Assembly (NCBI RefSeq): GCF_001949145.1
Contig: NW_019091625.1
Location: 163,186-227,185, forward strand
Length of the DNA: 64,000 bases
Direction of reading: 5' to 3'
Source: Acanthaster planci
Taxonomy: Eukaryota; Echinodermata; Asteroidea; Valvatida; Acanthasteridae
Shown: positions 22,561 through 33,805 of the stretch, one piece after another
How positions within the stretch are numbered: the stretch's first letter is position 1
Layout: each line of letters opens with the position of its first letter
Notes under the pieces: generated by a model
Database searches by the model: none
What the model was told of the DNA's origin: nothing
The model's input: the letters and a program-made list of their open reading frames with translations, nothing else
Made by a program: the position numbers and the translations under genes

Positions 22561-25500
22561 TATTTAGTGGTTTGTGTCATGTTGAGAGTTTAATATCATA
22601 GATTCATGGGGAATATAGAGGCAAGCGAGGCAGTCGTGAATGATGCCTCTCCAGTTTTTCTTCGTTTTCAAAAGTGAAAAAAGTCACTAGAATGAGCCAG
22701 CTCGTCAGAAGTGCGTCAGAAGTCATTTGAGAACATCAGTGCGCACGTACAAGGTCAGCCCTATTCAGTACAGCCATACTCGTGCAGAACATATTCAAAC
22801 TGGTGTGACGTCTAGCACTCTGCCCTTGAATAACCTTGCCTTTTTTTGCATGACCGCACTGACGGATTGCAGATTTGGATGGGCATTCTCTAGGATGCAC
22901 AAAAATGTTCAGATGTTCAGGCCAGTTGACGTCATTTTTTTACCTTCATTTGGAAAGCTTAAACCGCAGAGTCAAATTTGGTACTCACGTCAAACTTGTA
23001 AAGAAATGGCGCGTATGTGCTCATAGTTGCGCAAGCATGAAGATTTGTATTATTACATCATTGATTTAAGCAAGTTTGCCAACCAGTGGTAGTAATGCGC
23101 ATGTGCCTGCCTTATTGCATATTTCATGGAAAAGTCCATTATTTTACAGGAGTTTGAATATTATCATGTAATGTCTGCAAGTGTCTTTGTCAACATTTCA
23201 GTTGACTTTGTTGTATACCACCCCCCTCCACTAAAGGGAAAAGTCTAATTGGGGATTGAAAAAGAAAAAGCCTGAAAAATAATACATGTCAGTTTTACAT
23301 GGAGCTTTTTCTCTGCAAGTGTGAGGGCAATATGTCTTCTGTTGGCCGTCAACCAAAGTGTTCTGATTCCCAAGTGGCCAAGGCTGGTGCACTGGTCTCT
23401 CATCAGCCATCTAGAGAGGCAGCGAGAAGCTTTTGCCTATGCATCTTGACACCTTTTTTTTGTCTTACACTGTGACCACAACCAGGTCTCCCCCTCACTG
23501 TTGCCAAAGGGTATTAATTTGCCTTCAGACACTTGCTGGATGACATGACAGCCCAGGTGGTTTTTTCTGTTGTTCTCCAAGAAAAAACCTTTTGACAAAA
23601 TGAATGAATTTTCCCCTCCAATTCTTTGCTCCATGTGACTTGCCTTGCTTCCCTGCCCTTTTTTTTTTCTGCAGCTACACAGAGCATGCTATTCTCATTT
23701 GACAAGCCAAGTCTAAGGTGATGGTAATAAGCCTCTCCCCTTTTTTGTTAGAGATAGCATTCATTTATGAGGCTCGGGGGCTGAATACAGTGAATCCCAA
23801 TTCATCCTGTGTTGGTCGTTTTTGGTTTGTGTTGGTGTGTTTGTTTAAACACCGACAAACTGTTGTCACACCATGCACTCCTGTTTTGCTGACTTGGGCA
23901 AATGCATATGTATTTTGCCAGCTCAGGTCAATGTACCATGACATGAGCCCTGACTTATGCCATTCACTTGTTATGCTTGCTGTTCCAACTGATGTTTGCA
24001 ATGCATGTAATAGGGACATGGATGCCAGTCTTTGTACATTTTGAAGACGCTTTGAGATGTAAGGCCAAGCGACAAAATAAACCAGTTTCTCATTCCCCGC
24101 TTACTGTTTCTACAACTGCATCTTTTTATTTTCTTGAGTACTGTCCTCTTGTTAACCTGTCAACACATTTTGATTTTTCTTTGTTTCTAACATCATTATG
24201 TAGTTAAAAATGCAAGTTAAACATGTAATGTAGATGAAAGCTCAAACGCATCAGCAAGAGTCCAGAAACCCCAACACTAATCTTGGCAAATATGCTATGG
24301 TTGAAAGAAAAAGGATGCTGAAAAGAAAAAGCAGATGACAAACTATTCCTTTTGTTTCACCCAGCCTAATAAAAAACAAAAAAACAGAAACACAAAAGAA
24401 ATTGTCTTTGAACCTTTTTTCTGCCTGTAAAACCCTTTTGTAAACCCTTGTAAGTTTTAGCAAACTTCCAATGTATGTTTAGAGAAGGACGAAGTGATAC
24501 ATGTGCATTGCACTGCAGAAATCAGAAGTCACTAGTGTCAATATCTGAGTTAATCTTACTAATACTGCCTCATTTGTTTCCTTCTGTAAGTTTAATCTTA
24601 ATGTGGTTGGGGAAGTGGGGTGTGGCCTTTAGTCCGTCAATTAAATGTACGCAGAAGTTGCCTGTTTTCCTGATTGTTTTTCATGTACCCCTCAGTCATT
24701 GGTTGAAATTACATGTATGGAGTAGGCAGGTGGAAGAAAGCAGTTGCTCTGAGTAGATCATTGCTAACACTGTGGATTGAGGGCGCTGTTTAATAATTAA
24801 GTGAGCCTAATTGTATTTGTAGTGATTGGTGTAGCAGATCACTGTTAACCTTTGATCCCCTGTAGGTCCTCCCCTTTCAAAAACCAGCTGGTTCAAGTTT
24901 TACTGAAAAAATATCTGAACATTTGCGGAATGTCAAGTGTTGTAAATGGTACAGTTCTCTTTTGGGACAAGGCAGGGTGGGCCACTTTGCAAGCAAAAGT
25001 CTCCGCAGAATCCGAAAAGTGCTGTTTCATTTTCATGATCAAACTGTGAAATTTGAAAGGTTATACTGCAGAAGACGGATGCACTTGTAACATACATGTA
25101 TGTACATCAGGCTACATTTAGGGAGCCTCGTGGGCAAATTTCTTTATAGTTGCTCTTCCAATCCCCTTCTTCCTCCTCGCTGCTCATCCATCCCCTCCCC
25201 ATGCTGACCTTTGACTTTACCTAGATTCTGAAGTGGTCCATGTGAGGCTGAAGGGCATGTTGCCACGTCTTCAAGGTGGCCCCTCGTATGTACCGGTATA
25301 CATGGACATGTCATTATGCACTTCATTAGGTGGTCGGAGAAATTTAAGGAAACAGCTGAGCCATATCCTGATATGGAAATAAGATTTCCTGATCATCAGT
25401 AGACCGGTATCACGTGGCAGTCATCCCGCGATGATGTTGACTGGTGCAAGCCAGAGCTAAACTTAAGAAGTGCCGATTCTTGAAAAACCAAACAATACCT

Positions 25501-25799
25501 TTATTTTTACAGGACTATCCTGAACATTTTCCTAAATACTGTATTACGCTGCCTGATCCTTATACACGATAAGTATGCACAAAAATCCAAAATGCGAGGT
25601 TTTACACAGCTGCCACATTTATAATTCCAAGTTCCAATTCCAAATGTACATCCCAAGCAAAAATCACTCAAAATCATTTACTAAGTACTCGTAGAACTGA
25701 TTGTTGCATCGTCTGCCTATTAATGTAAATTATTTCTGGTAGTGAAACCGAGGATCTCTCAAAAGCATTCCAGGCACTGTAGCTTGTAATCCTGAAGAA
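22561..25799. other. Non-coding stretch
   Basis: Contains a perfect CRE octamer (TGACGTCA, 22927-22934) and TACATGTA palindromes near 24713 and 25092. No exon or RNA gene is supported. Confidence 0.5.
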
Positions 25800-25980
25800 A
25801 CCTGTCGAGAGGAGACGTCAAGCAATTAAAATGTCAGAGGTGGGAGGAAAACCGCAGAGGAATATTCTGGGTAAAACCCACAGAATCAGGTAGGGACTGA
25901 AAACTCAATCTACATGTGCACCGAGCTGGGAATTGAACCCTGGCTGCAGAGGTTGACTCCTCAACCAGAGATGTCATGTG
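25800..25980 (-). repeat. tRNA-derived SINE, second family, minus strand
   Basis: Read on the minus strand, the head contains a B box (GCCAGGGTTCAATTCCC, opposite 25928-25944) preceded by an A-box-like TGGTTGAGGAGTC. The body follows, read on the + strand as 'gaaaaccgcagagg', 'aaaacccacagaatcagg' and 'tagggactgaaaactcaat'. This body differs from the SINE at 8905 and 41685, so it is a separate family. Its far end is approximate. Confidence 0.65.
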
Positions 25981-28010
25981 ATGTTTTGGTTGCTGAGTAA
26001 ATAACTTTTGATTTGTGCTTTGGAAACCATAGCACTGGCCTATTTTAATCCTTTCAAAAGAAGGTTTGGATTTACATGTTTACAACTTTTAGCTGTTCTA
26101 CTTGTGAAAGTTTAAAATATGGAAAGAAACCACCTGTTTAGAATTGACCCCCCCCCCAAAAAAATTCAGTGTTCACTGTGAGTTGCTGGTGGTGTCGTCA
26201 TGAACTTGGTAAATGCTGAGGAAATCAAAGGTGCATGGAGCCACTGCATGATAGGCTGTTGACAACTGACAAGTAACCAGTCACCTTGCAGTGAGTAAGG
26301 ACATTCTGGCTTACTTACAAAACTTCAAGCTCCTCAAATGATTGGTTTTCGAGGAAAGGGTCAAGCTTCGTCAATAAGTGTGCATCAAGGCAGACTTGGA
26401 AAGAAATACATGTAAAAATACATGTAAGTGTAGGCCTTTGTTGGTGAAGTGCATTATATTGAAGTAAAAGATGCTTGCCAGGTAGTGCAATGTGCCCATT
26501 CTTCCATTCTTGTTTCAGAAAAAAGGACAAGAATACCATTACAGCATTGGCAGATTGCCAGGTCGTATCAGTATCTCCCGCTTCAGAGGTTGTGCATGGC
26601 AGCCATGATCCCCTAGATTAGACTTATTGATTTAAGTTACATTTACCCACTGCAGTATGCAGGTTTCATCCATATTGGCGGCAGTATTTGTTTTTGTCAT
26701 TTTTCACCTGGGGAAAAGAACACATTTATTCAGAATGCTGGCATAGGTTTTTTTCCCAAAAAAGCCCGCAATTTTCACTCCGTGTTGGCATCGGTTTAAG
26801 AAAGAAGAAAAGCACCTGAAACTTCAGATATGAAGAAGACATTGGCAGAGTACATGTACATTTATGTGTCCCTTGTTACACCGGTAGTCCCATTGACTTT
26901 GTACACATTTTCAGGCTGGCACTTGGCTTGGTGATTTTAGAGACAATAACCCTCATCAAACTTGGCCAAGAGAAGGATCTTACAGACAAGAAGACCTACA
27001 GGCAGTGATGTTATTGAGACATCATTTTGTGATTTGTGTTTATTTTTAAGTTCCCACATAACCATGATATGCTCGAACATGTACCCCATCAACCTGGTAC
27101 AGTGTACATACACTGTACGTGCTTATCAACTCTAGTTTACATGCCTTGAAAGCACACATTTCAAGAGTAGCTTCTTCACAAATTTTTGCAAATGCAGAAA
27201 AGCCTTAGATGTATGTATATTTTGTTCCCAAGTAGACATATACGTCTTGTTTAATCTTGATACTAATTGGCACTTGCATGTTTGTACCTTTTATTGATCT
27301 AGGGACCTCTCTGAGTCACATGAAAGCAGACGCCGAACAAGCAAAACCTGCTCTTTTTTTTCAACACTGAGGGCGCCGTTGCTATTGCCGCTAAGCCATT
27401 AGTGTAATCATGCCGGGGGCTCGTGCAGTTGCACCGTGACTCACAAACAGTGGGAACCAATTTAATTTAAGGGGGCATGGAAGGTTCATGTTCCCGTCAA
27501 AGGAAAGCCTCGTGTTTGGCATGTAGAGACTGGACTCCCCACTTGCATATTGGTTTAAAGTGAACTAAAATAGGGTGTTTTCCTTGATGTGAACCCCGGG
27601 CTTAATGGCATACACAGGCTTCACCTGATTACTTGATTAATAAATTGATGCATTTAGTTGTTAGCTTTTTTATTTTCTTAATTGAAAAAACTTTGTATAG
27701 GAGTTCCTTTTAGATAGGGCAAACAGTGGCTGAAACCATCTTCAACTAAGAAGCTTAAACCTCGGACTTGATGAAAATCTTTCAGAATGGTATATGTATC
27801 AGTATTGTGAGGATGCTGTTTTCCTTTTAGATCCAAGGATGTAACACTTGCTTCTTCTGGTTAACTAAACCTTATATCAAGGTTATTACACATAAAGAAA
27901 AATTGCCTTTCAGTTATGTGTAGAATTGAAAAACATACATGTAATCAAAATTGAATTGATTGAAAACAGAGTCGCTTGGGCAAAGGGCATGGCCAAAATG
28001 CATGCAGGGC
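25981..28010. other. Non-coding stretch
   Basis: TACATGTA palindromes near 26406 (two), 26851 and 27936. No coding or element signals are recognised. Confidence 0.5.
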
Positions 28011-28180
28011 TATTGTACAGCTTCACCTCTCAGTTTGTAAAGCACTGGTCTCATGTTCAGAAGGTTGTAGGTACAAATCCCACTCCAGACAAATTTATTG
28101 TATAGCTTAACCTCTCCATTTGTAGAGTGCTGGTCTGGGCTCAGAAGGTTGTAGGTTCAGATCTCACTCCAGAAAAATAT
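28011..28180 (+). repeat. Tandem pair of tRNA-like units, 85-bp period
   Basis: Two head-to-tail copies start at 28011 (tattgtacagcttcacctct) and 28096 (tattgtatagcttaacctct). Both contain 'cagaaggttgtaggt' followed by a B-box-like segment (GTACAAATCCCACTCC and GTTCAGATCTCACTCC). The copies differ at several positions, so the duplication is not recent. This looks like a dimeric tRNA-derived SINE or a duplicated SINE head. Confidence 0.65.
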
Positions 28181-31100
28181 TTTTGCTAAATCGTGTTTTT
28201 TTCTCTGTTTTTACAAGATATCTTGGAGAAAAAAATGACTTCTGTTTCCTCCATCTATACTTGTTTTTCATTTTGTTCCTTGAAAGATATGCTGATGGTA
28301 ATGTATAAAGTAATGCTACTTATTAAGTTTTGGTATCTGGCAAAACTTCACTGACCTACATTCAGGGAAATCTGATATAAACTGTGAAGAAAGCTAGGAC
28401 ATTGGATTACTCACATGATGAGAAGGGCTGGTACATCATTTCATAGCTTAATGAGTGGCCTACAAAGTTCTTAAAAGACTAGGATACAAAATTGAACAAA
28501 TTGAGAAAAATGGAGGATATTCAATTCACAGTGTCTCTCTCCAGTGAATACTGTCAGTAGATACCTCATGTAAGCAATGCTATTCCTCCATACACTGGTG
28601 TCATGGTGATGATAAAACATGAAAGGGTAGGAGATACATCTTAAGTTTTGATGAATCCACTGAACAGAATATTATCAGGCTCATGATCAGAGACTAAAAA
28701 AATTCCAGGGGATTCAGGGACACCCTTTTTCAGTTGTATGAAGCTTGAATACATAGCCAAGATGGCCAAACTGATTTCCCCATAACAGTCAATTTAATCA
28801 TGGTTAAAATATAACCTAATATAAAAATTGAATATTCTTGCAGGAGACATAAAGAATCACGAACCCTTAAAAGTGAATGTAGCTCAATTTATGATAACAT
28901 TGCAAACCCTGACCATATTTGGACAACTCATTCAAATTCTGGCAAAACCTTTGACCAGAATCATACAGTTTCTTACGTACTGACATCCAGTGATAAAGGT
29001 TATTATTCAAGAAATGAGCTTGCTGATTTAAAACTCAATTTAAAACAGTTCACTGTTATTGGTTGTGGTATTTATTGGATTACTAAATGTGCATGTGCTT
29101 TTTTTCTCTTCTTTTCTTTTGGCTTTTGTTTTGTATGCAATTCCTGAAAAGGGAGAAATGTGGAATTTTTATTTCATTCATGAAAAATTAAAATAGGGGG
29201 ATGATGGAAACATTCAGGAGTTAGTAAGATTCCATTTGCATTTAAAGCCTATGGTTTACATAATTCATTAAACAAAAAAAGAAAAAAAAGAAAAATAGGC
29301 ACGCATGAGATGGTCTGCAGCGATGTAGGCATTAACTTAATGATTAAGCTGAAGGACGTTAGAATGCATTTACACAAATGGCCACTTGTGCTCATCGGTA
29401 TTGGATCCACTGCAAGCATGTACATCATGTCGAATCATTATTCATCCTCAAGGTTGCAATTACGGTTGGGGAAGAAGGGAAGGAAAAATTATTGAAAAGA
29501 CTAAGGAATTTCCAAAACAACCTTGTAAATTGGTGGATTATCAGAGTTTGATTGATTGGAATGATTGCTCAGTCCTCATTGTGATCACTGTGGTAATAAA
29601 CAAAGCTTCCAGTAATTTTTGTTTTGTTCAGTTTTGTTGTCACATTGCCACCAATAGGAATTTTAGGGTTCGTGATGGTTTCAGTTAGGGATCAGTGCTC
29701 AATTGACACAAAGAGTTTCATGTGCAGGTAGATCTGTTTGGTTTTATTTTGTTTGTTGGGGTGTTTGTTGGTTTGTTTGTTTGTTTGTTTGTTTGAGGCA
29801 GGCTTTTTTTTGGTTCTTTTTGGGGCTTCTTTTAAGAAATGGAGATAAATACAGACATGCTCAAAAATCTGCAATACTTTAAAAATGAATAATTAGAAGT
29901 CTTTTTGTTGCATTGTTCTTTTGTAAATTTGTGTGAATATTTCAGAGTGTTTAATATTGTTCTACTGTACACAAAATACATAGGTATGCAGAATGTCTAT
30001 GCCCTTGTTTTCTCAAAATCCAGGTTCAAATTGGATTTGTTGAACTGCAGGATCTGTAATTCATTTTTTTTGTCTTCGCAGAATGGCTCAACAAACACTA
30101 TGGGGACAAATGAGAATTAAAAATTGATCATATCTGCAAGCGAGCGGGCAGATTCAGCCGATTACCAGTTTGAACAGTGTTTGCTGACCTGAAAATCTTG
30201 AATGAAACCCTATTCTACAGAGTTGGCATGCACATTAAACACAAGGTACCATCATCTTCACTCTAAAATGAAAGAGACACGTGCGTGTATATTTAAATAG
30301 CGACGAGCTTATTAAAGCAAAAACAATAAAATCGCTGTGTGCACAGTGGTCCTGAGGTAATGAGATATATGCACCCCTTGCTACTTGAAAGCATACTGGT
30401 ATCTGCATTTATTTTCTTTCCAATTCCTGCAACCTCTGACACGGCGCTTTTTAAATTTGATTTTGTTACAGCTCATGTACACTTTATTTTGATTACATGT
30501 ACATATACAGTGCCTATAAAAGGGCTGTGTATGTACATGTACTTTGACTAGTTTTGCTCATAGTGGGTTGACATTGGCTGGCCAGCTATGAAACTACAGT
30601 ACTTCCTTTTCCTAATTCGTAATTGAACAGTCTGTTCATTAATTCAATCACGTAAAACCCAGACTTTTTGTCATGATGGACACCCCCAAGCGCATATGCA
30701 ATCCTAAAACTCATGTTTTTGTACCACGTACACTGTCGAGAATGTTTTTGAAGTAATACGTGGAGACATTGTAAAACGACATTCACTGTGTGCTCTGAAA
30801 GTAAAAGGAAAGCACACCAGCTTGTCATGTGATTTTGTCACTCGCACGCACTTCCTGTCGGCAGTCGCTGGTCATTGTGCCGAGCGCAGGTTGTAAAACT
30901 TCATGAAGCGAGGGAAACGCTTTCAGAGAACACTGAGTGCAAATGTTGGAAACGTTTAGCGTTTGAATGCTGAAGGGTCCCCTTGAGTTGTGCCTGGAGA
31001 GGCTCCGTTTGCAAACAGTTTACGGCGCTTTCAACTCGGAGGGGACACCACTCTTGACACATCTGAGTCTGTTGACGTCAAGTTTGATTAATCTCCAGGT

Positions 31101-31880
31101 TTAGACCTCGCTGGTACAACTTTGTGCAGATTTTCTACAGCCCTCCTTTAATTTGTCTGCAGTGAAAAGTGCTTATTTGCAGTTATTTAGGAGCACACTT
31201 CCCATAGGACATATACATGCATTTCCTCACAGGGCTCCTCTGCTGTAAGTCCCTAGTGATCATTTCAAAAGAGAGCCTTGGACAGAACCTGTCTTTTTTG
31301 TCCTCACGGTACATTCTTGTGACGCAATCCAGGGATGACTTCTTTCAGAAGAGACCTCTGGAATGTAGAAAACTGGCACAGTTGGACAGAGGAAGACGAC
31401 ATAGTCGGTGTAGGGAGTAAACACATCATGTGAGACTCCCTATTCTCGTTTCAGACATTTTATTAAATTTAATTGGCACCACTGCATCATTCCTGCCACA
31501 CCTCGCGATTTATTGGGCATCGTTCCATTGTGTCATTGAACTAAAAATTGTAAAAAAAACAGCATACTGCTCCTATATGCTCCCATCTTTAAAAATCAGG
31601 AAAGAAAAAGGTCCTCCAGAGGTCCTGATTCCACAGTCAGATTTTCTTCTGGTTGAGATATGGTTATGCATATTACATATTACACAAATGTGTAACAGTA
31701 CATTGTACTTAGTGTTTCCAAGTGCATACAATGTACTTTATTTTGCATCAAAATTGAATTCTAAATTGTCACATGAGTTGTACTTGACAGTGAATGATGT
31801 GGTTGGCAATGCATGTAATGGACATTTACATGCATTGCTATATTGAAATGAACATAAGGGCAGTCACATGTAGTGATGTG
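28181..31880. other. Non-coding stretch with a (GTTT)n tract and a GC-richer patch
   Basis: About 28380-29110 is AT-rich with no intact frame; I could not identify it. A (GTTT)n microsatellite lies at about 29771-29795. From about 30835 to 31090 the sequence is more balanced in composition and contains a perfect CRE octamer (31073-31080), so it could be a conserved regulatory patch. No gene is called. Confidence 0.45.
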
Positions 31881-32056
31881 GCGTAAACTTTTGAAGCATT
31901 CGCTTTTAAACAGCACCCTTATCACCAATCATATCCTTGCTCAGATCTAGCTAATGACGTCAGCTGTTGCGTAAACTTTTGAAGCATTTGTTTTTAAACA
32001 ACACCCTTATCACCAATCATATCCTCATTCAGATCTAGCTAATGACATCAGCTGTC
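31881..32056. repeat. 88-bp tandem duplication
   Basis: Copy one starts at 31881 and copy two at 31969, both beginning GCGTAAACTTTTGAAGCATT and ending CAGCTGT. They differ at only a few positions, several of them transitions. Copy one holds a perfect CRE (TGACGTCA, 31955-31962). In copy two the same site reads TGACATCA, a CpG-type transition. Confidence 0.9.
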
Positions 32057-33316
32057 CATACTTTCGTATACATGTACAAAGCTGTGAACTTGAATAAAAA
32101 GTCACTTCAGACTTATTAGCTTCATCCGTGTTATTATTACTCAGCTCAAAGACCCACTTACAGAAACTGTGCATAAAATGTGACAAGGAAGTGTTCTTTG
32201 AAGAGAAATTGTGCCATGTCCCTCCTCCCTGCAATAAAGTTTCAGTCATTAAATTTGGTCACCCAGTAGCTGTCGTTGCACCAGTTTTACAAGAGGATTC
32301 AGTGAAACAAGATACTATTCTCTTTATTTTGGGGCAAAACACACAGGCTGATTGATTCGCAGTGCTTACTTCCCCGACTTTGTGATCTCAGACCTTTGTC
32401 AGTTTTGGCCATGGACAAATACGAGGACCGAGGAAGAGGAGAAATTAAACTCTGGGAACGTGCCTGGGCTGCCGCAAGGAGGCACAGGGCATCCAAGCCT
32501 ACCCTAGGATGACATTCCCGTCACTCGCCATCAGCAAGTCAATTTCTCAAGGCGTCGGCCCCTGCCAGCTCCCCTGTTTGCACAGTGCACTCAAGCATGG
32601 AGGCATAATTAGATTGACAGGTTCGTCCCCCCCCCCATGATTTCTGCATGCAAGTACTTAAATGTCGTCGGCCATATTTTATGCCTTGAGCGGTATATCA
32701 TTGCACAGCATTGAAAGAGGTGACCACAGGCTTTTGATATCCCACAATTCTCTGTGCCCATTAAAGGAATTGAATTTATTTTTTGATTTTGTTTCAATGG
32801 AAATGTTGTGCCCACCAATACTATTGGAGGTAGAAACGGATGTTATTTGAACATCATCTTTTGCTTGAGGGTAGAGGATAATTAGATTGGGGTGTGTTTG
32901 TTTTTCATCTCAAGGCAACAGCACATTTATTGTGTTCATACTGAAGTTGCCTTCCCGGGAGTTGTTGCTTGATTTCTCTCTGCACTCCTGGTGCCCGAAC
33001 CATCACAGGAAGGAGATCAGGTTTATGGTTGTTTGCATTTCTTGCAAAAGGTTCCAATTTCTGATCAACTGCCACAGCCAAAGATGTGCCTTAATTTCTT
33101 CAGGCTTCTTTTTTATTGGCTGGGATACATATCATATCCTTTTGTTGGATGTGAGTTCGTTTCATAAAGAGGGAAGAAAACAGTGCCCTAGATGAGTTGT
33201 CACAGTCATGGAGTGTAATTACAAAATTACTGCACTGAGTGTAATTGCAAAAATAACTTAAAATGCCATTATAGTGCTGTTATCCATTCACACAGAACTC
33301 CCTGTAGTAGGCAGTG
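32057..33316. other. Non-coding stretch with a short candidate frame
   Basis: Apart from a short frame at 32411-32512 nothing is recognised. A C-run lies near 32627. Confidence 0.45.
32411..32512 (+). CDS. Short open frame with strong start context, function unknown
   Basis: ATG in a GCCATGG context (a strong vertebrate-type start), then 33 codons to TGA. The product is hydrophilic and highly charged (it starts MDKYEDRGRGEIKLWER and has an RRHR basic cluster). It sits in a locally GC-richer patch (about 32390-32580). There is no homology I recognise and no clear splice site, so it may well be chance. Confidence 0.15.
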   Translation: MDKYEDRGRGEIKLWERAWAAARRHRASKPTLG

Positions 33317-33324
33317 CTTTTGAC

Positions 33325-33797
33325 TAGGGCTGTGCCGAATATCCAAATACCCGAATATTCAATCGATTATCGAATATTTGAATATTATTTTCCGAATTTA
33401 AATATTCTAAAGCAAAATTCAAGAAAAGGAATAGGGAATTTCCTTTGTTTTAAATAAGAAAAATTGCACCATGGAAACTTGTTTCAAGCAGATTCAAATG
33501 ACAAACAATTCAAAAAGTAAATTATTCATTAAACAATTTAAAAGGAATAGAAATTTTCAGCAGGGCAAGAAGTATTCTTTGTCTCTTAATCTTGCTAAAA
33601 CATGGCTGGAGATACTCCTAGACATGAGAAGCTATTATAGTGATCATAATGTACAATTGTGTGAATTATTATAATTGATTTTGTATGTGGTTTGTTCCTC
33701 AACAATCTGCCGGTTGGTACAACTGAATATTCGGATATTTGATCGAATTGAAGGTCCAATATTCGACTAGTGAATTATTCAAATTGACTCAGCCCTA
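33325..33797. mobile_element. Non-autonomous hAT-like element, 473 bp
   Basis: The termini are TAGGGCTGTG on the left and TAGGGCTGAG inverted on the right. They are flanked by a perfect 8-bp target duplication CTTTTGAC (33317-33324 and 33798-33805). Inside both ends are repeated CGAATATT-type motifs on both strands, typical subterminal repeats of hAT elements. The interior is AT-rich. One frame (33471-33674) is open for 67 codons but shows no transposase motif. Confidence 0.85.
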
Positions 33798-33805
33798 CTT
33801 TTGAC

